64,000 nucleotides of DNA from contig NZ_CP113975.1 in NCBI RefSeq assembly GCF_026870155.1, forward strand, positions 2,046,001 to 2,110,000, written 5' to 3'. Positions 28,601 through 36,675 of this stretch are shown one piece after another. A program made the translations under genes and the position numbers. The stretch is from Flavobacterium marginilacus (lineage in GTDB: Bacteria > Bacteroidota > Bacteroidia > Flavobacteriales > Flavobacteriaceae). Each line of letters starts with the position of its first letter. Positions within the stretch are counted from its first letter, which is position 1. Below the pieces are notes generated by a model that saw only the letters and a program-made list of their open reading frames with translations, had not been told where the DNA came from and ran no database searches.

Positions 28601-30442
28601 TCAGCTCCGACAGCATCGGCTCAGACTTTCTGTTCTTCGGAAGCTAAAAAAGTAAGCGGCCTGTCTGCATCAGGAGCAGGAATCAAATGGTATTCGGCAC
28701 TGACAGCGGGGACTTTATATACGGGATCGGAAACGCTTCTGACCGGCACCTATTACGCGAGCCAGACGGTAAACGGCTGTGAGAGTTTGAGGACTTCGGT
28801 ATCGGTAACGGTTACGCCGTCGTCTGTAGGTGGTTCAGTATCTTCTAATCAAGTTATTACTTCAGGTACTTCTCCAGCAGATTTATTATTAAGCGGTAAT
28901 CTTGGTTCTGTTGTAAAATGGCAAAAATCTAACGATGCTGGATTTATCAATCCTGTAGCTATTGCGAATACATCAACCACTTTGTTGGGAAGTACAATTG
29001 GTAATCTCAGCATAAATACTTATTTCAGAGCTGTTGTTCAAAATGGTGTTTGTAACCCAGTCTTTTCAAATTCTGTTTTAATAACTATTGAAACGCTACC
29101 AGATGTAACAGTAGATGATGCAACAACTGTAGAAGGCGGAATAATAAGTTTCCCTGTGAAATTAAGCAGTCCATCGGCTACCAATATTACCGTTACATTG
29201 AATTTTGTTAACGGAACAGCAGGAAATTCAGATTATACAACTACACCGGTAACCGTAACTTTCTTGGCTGGAAGTACTACAGCAACGGCAAATGTGCAGA
29301 CAACTGATAATTTGATAAATGAAATGAATAAGGATTTTATTGTAAAAATTACTTCAACTACAGGAGCAGTTGGTAACATTAGTGATACAGCTGTTGGAAT
29401 CATTCAAGACAATGATAATACACCATCAATCAAAGCGAAAGACGATGTCATATCAAACGGAAACGGAACAACAGGAACGCCAAATGCAGGTAATGTATTA
29501 GCTAGTAGTTCAACGAATCTTGATATTTTGAATGGCAGACCGGTAGTTATTGGATTAGTGGATTTAAAAGTAGTGACACCTGCAGTTTCAAAAACACCAG
29601 GTGCCTTAGTTCCATTAATTGATATTGATACAGGAATAGTAAGTGTTCCTGTAAACACTCCAGGAGGAATTTATACTTTAACATACAGCATTTGTGAAAA
29701 AGCAAATCCTTCTTCAAATTGTAGTGAAGCTAAAGTAACTGTATTTGTGGCGAGACCTAGTATCGGCTTAGTGAAAACAGCTCACTTCAATGATGAAAAT
29801 GGAGATGGCTATGCAAATGCGGGAGAAACGATTACCTATAATTTTTCAGTAACCAATACAGGAAATGAACCATTGACAAATGTCACTGTTATAGATACTA
29901 GTTTACCAGGATTAGTGATGAAAGGAAGTCCTATAGCTGTTTTAGAAGCAGGAATGGTAAATAGTACGGCTTATACTGCTTCATATGTTATCACTCAAGC
30001 TGATATTAATTTTGGGAGTGTATCCAATCAGGCAATTGTATCTGGGACAAGTCCGACCGGTATTCTTGTAAAAGATTTATCAGATGATGGAAATAATCTT
30101 AGTGACAAACCAACTATTGTGACAATTCCAGGTTGTTCTATTGAGGTGTTTAATGCATTGTCTCCAAACGGAGATGGACATAATGATATATTCTATATCC
30201 GAGGACTGGAATGCTATCCAGATAATGCCGTGGAGGTTTATAATCGCTGGGGAGTCTTAGTATTTGAGCGGGAAAATTATAATAATGATGATCGTGCTTT
30301 TAGAGGAGTATCTGAAGGGCGAGTGACAGTAAATAAGTTTGATGAATTACCCGTCGGGACTTACTATTATATTTTTAGATATAAAGATAATGCTTCAAAT
30401 GCTCATGAAAAAGCAGGTTACTTATATATTAACAGAAAATAG
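25679..30442 (+). CDS. Giant repeat adhesin, C-terminal fragment with gliding-type CTD
   Basis: 1587 residues from the first in-frame start-like codon (TTG), although the same frame is open back to 23711, so this is the remainder of the gene at 20284. After the last Ig-like units come an Ig-like spacer (VGGSVSSNQVI), a Calx-beta-like domain (VDDATTVEGGIISFPVKLSS), a DUF11-like domain (GLVKTAHFNDENGDGYANAG, ITYNFSVTNTGNEPL), and a gliding motility-associated C-terminal domain (FNALSPNGDGHNDIFYIRG, VEVYNRWGVLVFE, LPVGTYYYIF, GYLYINRK). That domain is the type B signal for the type IX secretion system. Without a signal peptide this fragment cannot be exported. The next gene encodes the expected SprF-type partner. 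Confidence 0.88.
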   Translation: MPTASAQIFCSSEAKKVSDLSASGTSVKWYSAPTAGTLYTGAETLLTGTYYASQTVNGCESSRTSVSVTVTPSPALPTVSAQSFCSSEAKKVSDLSASGTSVKWYSAPTAGTLYTGTETLLTGNYYASQTVNGCESSRTLVAVTVNTSPTAPTASAQIFCSSEAKKVSDLSASGAGIKWYSAPTAGTLYTGAETLLTGTYYASQTVNGCESARTLVSVTVTPSPALPTVSAQIFCSSEAKKVSGLSASGAGIKWYSALTAGTLYTGTELLLTGTYYASQTVNGCESARTSVSVTVTPSPSAPTASAQIFCSSEAKKVSGLSASGAGIKWYSALTAGTLYTGTELLLTGTYYASQTVNGCESSRTSVSVTITPSPSAPTASAQSFCSSEAKKVSDLSASGTSVKWYSAPTAGTLYTGTETLLTGIYYASQTVNGCESSRTSVSVTITPSPSAPTASAQSFCSSEAKKVSDLSASGTSVKWYSAPTAGTLYTGTETLLTGIYYASQTVNGCESARTSVSVTVTPSPSAPTASAQSFCSSEAKKVSDLSASGTSVKWYSAPTAGTLYTGTETLLTGNYYASQTVNGCESARTSVSVTVTPSPSAPTASAQSFCSSEAKKVSDLSASGTSVKWYSAPTAGTLYTGTETLLTGIYYASQTVNGCESSRTSVSVTITPSPSAPTASAQIFCSSEAKKVSGLSASGTSVKWYSAPTAGTLYTGTELLLTGTYYASQTVNGCESARTSVSVTVTPSPSAPTASAQSFCSSEAKKVSDLSASGAGIKWYSALTAGTLYTGTELLLTGTYYASQTVNGCESARTSVSVTVTPSPSAPTASAQIFCSSEAKKVSGLSASGAGIKWYSAPTAGTLYTGTETLLTGTYYASQTVNGCESARTSVSVTITPSPSAPTASAQSFCSSEAKKVSDLSASGTSVKWYSAPTAGTLYTGTETLLTGTYYASQTVNGCESARTSVSVTVTPSPSAPTASAQTFCSSEAKKVSGLSASGAGIKWYSALTAGTLYTGSETLLTGTYYASQTVNGCESLRTSVSVTVTPSSVGGSVSSNQVITSGTSPADLLLSGNLGSVVKWQKSNDAGFINPVAIANTSTTLLGSTIGNLSINTYFRAVVQNGVCNPVFSNSVLITIETLPDVTVDDATTVEGGIISFPVKLSSPSATNITVTLNFVNGTAGNSDYTTTPVTVTFLAGSTTATANVQTTDNLINEMNKDFIVKITSTTGAVGNISDTAVGIIQDNDNTPSIKAKDDVISNGNGTTGTPNAGNVLASSSTNLDILNGRPVVIGLVDLKVVTPAVSKTPGALVPLIDIDTGIVSVPVNTPGGIYTLTYSICEKANPSSNCSEAKVTVFVARPSIGLVKTAHFNDENGDGYANAGETITYNFSVTNTGNEPLTNVTVIDTSLPGLVMKGSPIAVLEAGMVNSTAYTASYVITQADINFGSVSNQAIVSGTSPTGILVKDLSDDGNNLSDKPTIVTIPGCSIEVFNALSPNGDGHNDIFYIRGLECYPDNAVEVYNRWGVLVFERENYNNDDRAFRGVSEGRVTVNKFDELPVGTYYYIFRYKDNASNAHEKAGYLYINRK
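26372..28174 (+). repeat. 1.8-kb internal segmental duplication, copy 2
   Basis: Matches 22321-24124 without the extra A, so it keeps the reading frame. It could serve as a template to repair the frameshift by gene conversion. Confidence 0.8.
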
Positions 30443-30493
30443 ATTTAGTACCCTTTTTAGGATTTAATTTCTCAGGATTGTAACAAAAAAGAT

Positions 30494-31465
30494 ATGATAA
30501 AAAAGACATTATGCATAATTTTTATACTAGTGGCGGGTGCTGGTTATTCCCAACAGGACTCTCAATTTACTCAATACATGTATAATACAGTTAATATAAA
30601 CCCTGCATATGCAGGGTCAAGACAATCAATGAGTGTTTTTGCTTTACATAGAACGCAATGGGTAGGATTAGAAGGTGCACCTGTTACCAATACTTTTTCT
30701 ATTAATGCACCAAATGGTCCATTAAATGATTGTAATGTTTGTCCACATGAGACAACTGCTTTATCAGCAATGGGATTTGGCTTGTCTGTTATCAATGATA
30801 AAATAGGACCATCCGATGAAAGTAATATAGCTCTTGATTTCTCGTACACGATTAATACTTCAGAAACATATAAATTATCTTTTGGATTAAAGGCCTCAGC
30901 AAATTTCCTCAATATTGATTTTGATAAATTAAATAAGTATGATAAAAACGATTATAGTTTCGATGCTAATATAGATAATAAGTTTTCTCCAAACATAGGG
31001 GCGGGATTCTATCTGCATTCTGAGGACACATATCTAGGTTTGTCTGTTCCAAACTTCTTAGAGACAAAACATTTCGACAGGTATGCAGGTACTATTAGCA
31101 GTAGTCATGTGGCAAAAGAGAATATCAATTTGTATCTGATAGCGGGTCATGTATTTGAAGTGAGTTCGGATGTAAAATTCAAGCCTTCCGTACTTACAAA
31201 ATATGTTCAGGGAGCACCATTACAAGTTGATTTGTCAGGAAGCTTTCTTATAAATGAAAAATTTGCAGCTGGTGCTGCTTACAGATGGAGTGCCGCTGCT
31301 AGTGCTATGATAGGTTTTCAGGCAAGTTCTTCATGGTTTATAGGTTATAGTTATGACTTGGATGCAACAAGATTATCAAACTACAATTCTGGTTCTCATG
31401 AGATTTTTTTGAGATACGAATTGTTTGATCAATACGGAAGAACAATGTCTTTAAGATTTTTCTAA
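30494..31465 (+). CDS. PorP/SprF-family type IX secretion membrane protein
   Basis: 323 residues with a signal peptide ending GYSQ. The start QQDSQFTQYMYNTVNINPAY and AGSRQSMSVFALHRTQWVGL is diagnostic for PorP/SprF. The rest is a predicted outer-membrane barrel ending in SLRFF. In Flavobacterium, SprF is required to secrete the SprB adhesin, and type B C-terminal-domain proteins are usually encoded next to a dedicated SprF-like protein. It starts 52 bases after the adhesin stop, so the two are probably one operon. Confidence 0.95.
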   Translation: MIKKTLCIIFILVAGAGYSQQDSQFTQYMYNTVNINPAYAGSRQSMSVFALHRTQWVGLEGAPVTNTFSINAPNGPLNDCNVCPHETTALSAMGFGLSVINDKIGPSDESNIALDFSYTINTSETYKLSFGLKASANFLNIDFDKLNKYDKNDYSFDANIDNKFSPNIGAGFYLHSEDTYLGLSVPNFLETKHFDRYAGTISSSHVAKENINLYLIAGHVFEVSSDVKFKPSVLTKYVQGAPLQVDLSGSFLINEKFAAGAAYRWSAAASAMIGFQASSSWFIGYSYDLDATRLSNYNSGSHEIFLRYELFDQYGRTMSLRFF

Positions 31466-31471
31466 AAATAG

Positions 31472-31609
31472 ATGAAAATGAAAATATATGTTTTACTTAT
31501 GATGTCGTTGTGTGTCAGTGCTTTCGTTAAATTTTACGAAACAGATTATAAACCCAAGCCGGATTTTAATTGTAATTTCATTTTGACAATTAATGGTCAG
31601 TTCGGCTGA
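31472..31609 (+). CDS. Very small protein with signal-like N-terminus, possible relic
   Basis: 45 residues: MKMKIYVLLMMSLCVSAFVK forms a signal-like hydrophobic start, followed by a short polar tail ending NGQFG. It begins six bases after the SprF-like stop. It may be a real small exported peptide or the start of a truncated gene. No family recognised. Confidence 0.3.
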   Translation: MKMKIYVLLMMSLCVSAFVKFYETDYKPKPDFNCNFILTINGQFG

Positions 31610-31729
31610 TTCCCTGTTTGCTCCCTTTATTAACCTCCCCAAAACTCTAACCTACTAAATATTACTACATATAATTGTACTACTTAGTTTGTGATTTTTA
31701 TTTATTAACAATAAACCACTTTGTAAAGT

Positions 31730-32398
31730 ATGAATTATGAAATTTTGGTCGTAGACAACATCCCAATAATTGTAGACGGCTACATTAATCTATTATCAAA
31801 AACTGATTTTCAAGAAAACAAACCGAATTTTATTAAAAGCTATAATTGTGAAGATGCGTATAATAAAATATTTTTAAGTTTAAAAAGACAGATAAATATT
31901 GATTTAGTTTTATTAGACTCTAGCCTTCCTCCTTATAAGGAGTTTAATATTAATAACGGTGTAGATTTAGCCTTGCTGATTAGAGAAAAGTTTACTGATT
32001 GCAAAGTAATAATTATTACTATGCATAGTGAACCCGTAGCCACAGATAGAATCATTAAAAAAATCAGACCTGAAGGATTTTTTTCTAAAAATGATATAAC
32101 CTCTGAATCATTTCCGTCTATTTTCAAAAAAATTATCGATGGGAATACTTATCAAAGCAAAACAATCCTGGAGTCCCAAAGAGAATTATTTAAAAAGAAT
32201 ATTAATTGGGACAATTACGACAATGAGATATTAATTTTAATTTCTCAAGGAGTTAAAACTATTAATCTCCCAAACTACATCCCTCTTTCAATGAGTGCTA
32301 TAGAAAAAAGAAAGGCTAATATAAAAGATCAGCTTTTAGAGGGAAAAGGAACAGATAAAGATTTAGTTAATAAAGCTAAAAAAATAGGATTGCTTTAG
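31730..32398 (+). CDS. Response regulator with receiver and LuxR-like HTH (copy 2)
   Basis: 222 residues, same length as the regulator at 18717 and very similar throughout. The acceptor Asp (VLLDSSLPP), Thr (IIITMHSE) and Lys (GFFSKND) are kept. The acidic pair is VDN (Asp9, Asn10) instead of VDD, so one metal-binding acid is lost and phosphorylation may be altered. The HTH region (NEILILISQGVKTINLPNYI, PLSMSAIEKRKANIKDQLLE) is almost unchanged. The upstream 40 bases also resemble those of copy 1, so promoter and gene were duplicated together. It closes the adhesin cluster on the right. Confidence 0.85.
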   Translation: MNYEILVVDNIPIIVDGYINLLSKTDFQENKPNFIKSYNCEDAYNKIFLSLKRQINIDLVLLDSSLPPYKEFNINNGVDLALLIREKFTDCKVIIITMHSEPVATDRIIKKIRPEGFFSKNDITSESFPSIFKKIIDGNTYQSKTILESQRELFKKNINWDNYDNEILILISQGVKTINLPNYIPLSMSAIEKRKANIKDQLLEGKGTDKDLVNKAKKIGLL

Positions 32399-32499
32399 AT
32401 GGATATGAAGACAATAAGTTAAGGTGCATTTTTTGAAAGCATCTTCGGTTAGTTATTTATCAGGCATAATAAAACAGATGTTTACGAAAATTAAAAAAT

Positions 32500-33438
32500 A
32501 TGTTAGAAAAAAATGAAAACCTCCAAATTTTAGCAGACACTGCATTTGAATCAGAAAATTATGAATTAGCATATGATTACTATAATCGTCTTTTAGAAAT
32601 GAACATAGAAAATCATAATAATTGGTTAAGAAAAGGTTACTGCGCCTCACATTTATCAAAGTTTGACAGGATGTTAGACAAAGAAGTTTTGAGTTCAGTA
32701 GAGACAGTGTTAAAATTTTCAATATATAAAGAAGACGAATTAACTAATATTGCTAATCAATTTTCAACAATCATTTTTGATAAAATAGTAGAAGGTGCAA
32801 AGTTCATTCAGAATAAAATTGAGCAAGAATTCAATGCTTTACATTTAACTGCTGGTACACTTCATTTTCATAATTTTAAAAGAAATAGTATTGAAATAAA
32901 AGTATGGAGCTGTTATTCAGAGAAATTATTTCAATATTTTAAGGTTATGGATTTTGTTGTAAGAATGAAACCAACAGCAATAACTTGTGAAAAAGGTTAT
33001 AGAAGTGTTTATTATACAAACACAGTTTCTAAATATACAGGTGAACACTTTTATAAATTAGACGGTAATTATTATGAGAACATATTATTAAGAGAATTAC
33101 TTCAATTTTCTAAATATCAATTAGATATGATTTTACCTAATAATGACGTAACCAATCCGAAATCTGCTTCCGGCTGTTTTATAGCTACAGCAGCAATGGG
33201 TAATTATAACCATCCGATAGTACTTGAACTGAGGTATTTTAGAGACAGCTGGTTATTAAAAAGACTTTGGGGACAAAAGTTTACTGAATGGTATTACAGA
33301 AACAGCCCTAAAGCAGCTAATAAAATAAAAGATTCAGTTATGTTAAGAAGTATAACTTTTGCTCTAATTGTAGTACCATTATATTGTTTTTCAAAAGCTG
33401 TTAGGGCCTATGGATCTTACATTCGGCGTTATTTATAA
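32500..33438 (+). CDS. CFI-box-containing protein with TPR-like N-terminus
   Basis: 312 residues. The N-terminus (ILADTAFESENYELAYDYYN, RLLEMNIENHNNWLRKGYCA) resembles a TPR pair. A middle region of unknown type follows. From Cys226 comes GCFIATAAMGNYNHPIVLEL, RYFRDSWLLKRLWGQKFTEW, YYRNSPKAAN, the signature of the CFI-box C-terminal domain. This short module occurs at the ends of many unrelated bacterial proteins; its function is not known to me. Two hydrophobic stretches near the end (about 285-300) suggest membrane contact. It starts 101 bases after the response regulator and may belong to that transcript. Confidence 0.75.
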   Translation: MLEKNENLQILADTAFESENYELAYDYYNRLLEMNIENHNNWLRKGYCASHLSKFDRMLDKEVLSSVETVLKFSIYKEDELTNIANQFSTIIFDKIVEGAKFIQNKIEQEFNALHLTAGTLHFHNFKRNSIEIKVWSCYSEKLFQYFKVMDFVVRMKPTAITCEKGYRSVYYTNTVSKYTGEHFYKLDGNYYENILLRELLQFSKYQLDMILPNNDVTNPKSASGCFIATAAMGNYNHPIVLELRYFRDSWLLKRLWGQKFTEWYYRNSPKAANKIKDSVMLRSITFALIVVPLYCFSKAVRAYGSYIRRYL

Positions 33439-33582
33439 GTGCTATGAATATTATGACTCCAAAAGAATACCATTTATAATAAGATGCTTCAAAATTAATC
33501 TAAAGATTTTGCCTTATAAATAAATGGAGATTCATCAAGAGACAATTTTTTAGAATTAGTTATAATTTAAAAGAAGATTAAA

Positions 33583-34200
33583 ATGAAAACAAGAATATTT
33601 TTAGCAATGTTGATCTTAGCATTTGGGAATAAAACTAATGCACAGACAGAATCAGCAGGTAAGCAGAAAACGGTTTTGCTTGTTAATGTATATTTAACTT
33701 ATCCAGGATTGTCAAAAGGAAAACTTAACAAGGCTTTTTATGACAAAGCAAAAGAATTTTTCCTTTTTCAGAATTTTAATGTTTTAGAAAAGAAAATTGT
33801 GGTGGATTACAATATGGATGAGGAAGCGGAAAAGCACTTGCAAGCTGACATAATCGTTTCGCAGACGATTGACCGTAAAAACACGCCGTGGATATACCAA
33901 AAGTATGTGGATGAGCTTTTTACAAATGCAATTTTTAGTAAAAAATTCTCTCTGGCGATGGACTTTCAGAAAGAGATTCCTCAAAGAATATGGAACTGGA
34001 GGAAAAATACAGGGTAGTTTCGGAAACTGAATTAGAGGGAGTCGAAGGGGGCTAAATCCAACCCTTGATTCTCTTGCTAATATTAATAGATCGGTTAGGG
34101 GAATGATACTTTTTTTAAAAGTTTATTGAAGCATTAAGTAGGAAAAAAGTTTCCTGACTTTTTCCGTAATGATTTTTATAAAGATAGATCAGTTACAAAA
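33583..34200 (+). pseudogene. Decayed exported MdaB-like reductase
   Basis: The first 125 residues match the signal-peptide-bearing reductase at 158 (NAQTESAGKQKTVLLVN, YLTYPGLSKGKLNKAFYDKA, PWIYQKYVDELF). Near 33940 the frame slips: FLSGDG continues in the next frame, then KEYGTGGKIQG in another, then FFRNDFYKDR resembling the C-terminal part. A stop at 34017 ends the original frame. At least two indels make it a pseudogene. VVDYNMD and TIDRKNTPW show further drift. It probably arose by copying the 158 gene to a site 32 kb away. Confidence 0.8.
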
Positions 34201-34352
34201 GAACAAGGAGAAACTCATAATCAGGATGCTTTTGTTGTTTTACAACAGAGATGTTTTAGTATCTCTTAAGGCTTTAAGTATATTTTTTGGAGCTTCTTTT
34301 TTATCAAATATTCAGGATGTTTTCTGTTTATAAATTAAACTTTTATTGAAAA

Positions 34353-34398
34353 ATTCCGCCTTTCATAAATTTGTTTCGCAAAAATGTGAAGGCGGAAT
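34353..34398. terminator. Terminator downstream of uxuA
   Basis: ATTCCGCCTTTCA and TGAAGGCGGAAT pair with one bulge. It follows the leftward uxuA stop by 9 bases. The rest of 34201-34352 holds nothing recognisable. Confidence 0.6.
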
Positions 34399-34406
34399 AC
34401 AGTTAT

Positions 34407-35564
34407 TTATAAACTTCTTTTGATTCCCAGTTCCAGACCGCGTAATTCGGCCAAACCTCTCAAGCGGCCAATACCTGAATAACCAGGATTTGTTTTTTTC
34501 TTCAGATCATCCAGCATCTGGTGTCCGTGATCCGGGCGCATTGGAATGATTCTGTTGGTTTTTCTTTCCATTTTCACGATAGATTTAACCACTTCATACA
34601 TGTCTACATTTCCTTCGAGGTGATTGGCTTCATAGAAGTTACCTTCCTCATCGCGCTGTGTGCTTCTTAGGTGGATAAAATTCATTTTCTCTCCGTTACG
34701 GTCAATCATTCCGGATAAATCATTTTGAGCAATAACACCATATGAACCTGTACACATACAGAATCCGTTTGAAGGAGAATCAATGGCGTTTAACAGCTGT
34801 ACTAAATCAGCTTCAGTGCTCACGACTCTTGGCAGTCCTAAAATCGGATAAGGAGGATCGTCAGGGTGAATAGCCATTTTTACGCCAACACTCTCTGCTA
34901 CAGGAACAATTTCGCGAAGGAAATAGTATAAATTTTCTTTTAGTCTATCAGCATCGATACCGTTATATCCTTGAAGCACTTTCAGGAAATCTTCTACAGT
35001 ATACGATTCTTCAGCACCTGGTAAACCAGCGATAATGTTTTGCTGTAATTTTATTTTATCGGCATCTGTCAGTTTTTCAAAAGTGGCTTTCGCCTTCGCT
35101 TTTTGTGCTTCTGTATAGGTATCTTCTGCTCCCGGACGTTTTAGAATAAATAATTCGAAAGCAGCAAATTCATTGATGTCAAAACGCAAAGCTTTGGAAC
35201 CATCCGGCATTTCATATGACAAATCAGTTCTTGACCAGTCTAAAACAGGCATGAAATTATAACAGACAATATGAACACCGCAGGCGGCAAGGTTTTTGAT
35301 GCTTTGTTTATAGTTTTCAATGTAAGTCAAATAGTCACCTGATTGTTTTTTGATGTCCTCGTGCACTGGAATACTTTCCACAACCGAAAAAGTTAATCCT
35401 GCAGCCTCAACTTCATTTTTTCTTTTCATGATTTCATCTACTTCCCACACCTGTCCGTTTTTAATGTGGTGTAAGGCAGTTACAATTCCGGTTGCTCCAG
35501 CTTGTCTTGCATCAGCTAATTGTACTGGGTCATTTGGTCCGTACCATCTCCATGTTTGTTCCAT
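34407..35564 (-). CDS. uxuA: Mannonate dehydratase
   Basis: 385 residues, the expected length. It opens with [20 protein letters not shown] and [14 protein letters not shown], then [79 protein letters not shown], and [12 protein letters not shown]. These His, Cys and Asp residues form the metal site of UxuA, which dehydrates D-mannonate to 2-keto-3-deoxygluconate in hexuronate breakdown. It is cotranscribed after the SDR gene (23-base gap). LacI-type operators lie before the SDR gene. Confidence 0.97.
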   Translation of the reverse strand: MEQTWRWYGPNDPVQLADARQAGATGIVTALHHIKNGQVWEVDEIMKRKNEVEAAGLTFSVVESIPVHEDIKKQSGDYLTYIENYKQSIKNLAACGVHIVCYNFMPVLDWSRTDLSYEMPDGSKALRFDINEFAAFELFILKRPGAEDTYTEAQKAKAKATFEKLTDADKIKLQQNIIAGLPGAEESYTVEDFLKVLQGYNGIDADRLKENLYYFLREIVPVAESVGVKMAIHPDDPPYPILGLPRVVSTEADLVQLLNAIDSPSNGFCMCTGSYGVIAQNDLSGMIDRNGEKMNFIHLRSTQRDEEGNFYEANHLEGNVDMYEVVKSIVKMERKTNRIIPMRPDHGHQMLDDLKKKTNPGYSGIGRLRGLAELRGLELGIKRSL

Positions 35565-35587
35565 AATTTCTATATTTTAAATTTAAT

Positions 35588-36400
35588 TTATATACTTTTC
35601 GCCCCGAAACCGCCATCAACTTTGATAATGGTTCCTGTAACGAATTTTGACATATCACTGCACAAGAAAAGCAGTACTCCATCTAAATCTTCAGGAACAC
35701 CAAAACGTCCCATTGGAGTATGTTCAATAATTGTAATACCTCTTGGCGTCAGTTCACCTTCTGGAGTCAGTAATAAAGCTCTGTTCTGCTCACCGATAAA
35801 AAATCCTGGAGCAATAGCATTCACGCGGATTCCTTCTCCATATTTTGAAGCTAATTCTACAGACATCCATTTAGTAAAGTTGTCAATTGCCGCTTTTGAA
35901 GCCGAATAACCAACAACTCTTGTCAAAGGACGTTCTGCAGATGCTGAAGAAATATTGATAATCACACCGCTTTTTTGTTTTGCAAAAAGCTCAGAGAATA
36001 CCTGAGACGGCAAAATTGTTCCGATAATGTTAAGGTCAAGAACTTTTTGTAAATGATCTTTCTTCAAATCATAAATTGCCTGATCCGGTCCGATAGTAGC
36101 ACCCGGCATATTACCTCCTGCAGCATTGATTAGGATATCCAGACGGCCGTATTTTTCAATAATGAAATCGCGAATGGCTTCCATTTCTTCCTGATTTAAA
36201 ACATTTCCTTTTACGGCAAATGCTTTTCCTCCTTTGCTTTCTATCCTGTCCACAGCTGTTTGTGCTTCTTCAAGAGTAAGCCCGACAATTCCTGTAGTAA
36301 CCCCCTGTTTAGCTAATACTTCAGCCATATTACTTCCCAATACACCGGCACCTCCTGTAATAAGGGCTATTTTTCCATCTAAATTAAATATTGTATTCAT
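35588..36400 (-). CDS. SDR-family oxidoreductase, probable fructuronate reductase
   Basis: 270 residues. Classical short-chain dehydrogenase: the Rossmann motif TGGAGVLG near the start, NAAGG, the Ser of NISSASAERP, and the catalytic YSASK. The closing CSDMSKFVTGTIIKVDGGFG is typical. In many Bacteroidota this SDR replaces UxuB as the D-mannonate oxidoreductase, interconverting fructuronate and mannonate with NAD(H), and sits directly before uxuA as it does here. Substrate assignment therefore rests on context. It is the first gene of the operon, after two LacI-type palindromes. Confidence 0.9.
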   Translation of the reverse strand: MNTIFNLDGKIALITGGAGVLGSNMAEVLAKQGVTTGIVGLTLEEAQTAVDRIESKGGKAFAVKGNVLNQEEMEAIRDFIIEKYGRLDILINAAGGNMPGATIGPDQAIYDLKKDHLQKVLDLNIIGTILPSQVFSELFAKQKSGVIINISSASAERPLTRVVGYSASKAAIDNFTKWMSVELASKYGEGIRVNAIAPGFFIGEQNRALLLTPEGELTPRGITIIEHTPMGRFGVPEDLDGVLLFLCSDMSKFVTGTIIKVDGGFGAKSI

Positions 36401-36444
36401 TTTTTATTATTATTTAAATTTGTTTTGATTCTATTTTGTGTTTT

Positions 36445-36458
36445 CGTGTACGTACACG
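36445..36458. promoter_or_regulatory. LacI-type operator, site 1
   Basis: CGTGTACGTACACG is a perfect 14-base palindrome, 45 bases upstream of the SDR start. Its form, with CG at the centre, is typical for LacI-family operators. Confidence 0.7.
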
Positions 36459-36555
36459 TTTTTAATTCAAAGCTTTGTTTGTTACCAATTTTATATAGAT
36501 TTAAAGAATATCTATATAAATGTAATCCTTTCTTTTAATTCAATTTATTTTTTTT

Positions 36556-36569
36556 CGTGTACGCACACG
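36556..36569. promoter_or_regulatory. LacI-type operator, site 2
   Basis: CGTGTACGCACACG repeats site 1 with one change, 111 bases away centre to centre. Two sites at this distance could allow looping between the SDR-uxuA promoter and the regulator gene. Confidence 0.7.
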
Positions 36570-36675
36570 GATATTGCAAATGTATATAAATTTAACTAAA
36601 AAAAGCGATTTTTGAAATAAAAAAATTATTTTTGTGACTTTACTTAAAATTTTAACTTAAATCTCGAAGAATATC

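Larger units (their letters stand above)
21850..28846 (+). repeat. Tandem array of 31 Ig-like units of 225 bp
   Basis: The anchor CAGAxTTTCTGTTCTTCGGA recurs at 21868, 22096, 22321 and then every 225 bases to 28622, with one extra base after 23671. Units encode 75 residues. Variation is confined to a few alternatives (DLSASGTSVK or GLSASGAGIK; SAPTA or SALTA; TETLL or TELLL; GNYY, GTYY or GIYY; ESS or ESA; ITPS or VTPS), reused in blocks, which is the mark of repeated recombination between units. Confidence 0.95.

Noticed and set aside
21868..28846. CRISPR array
   Set aside because: The repeats are coding, 225 bp long, contiguous, and have no spacers.
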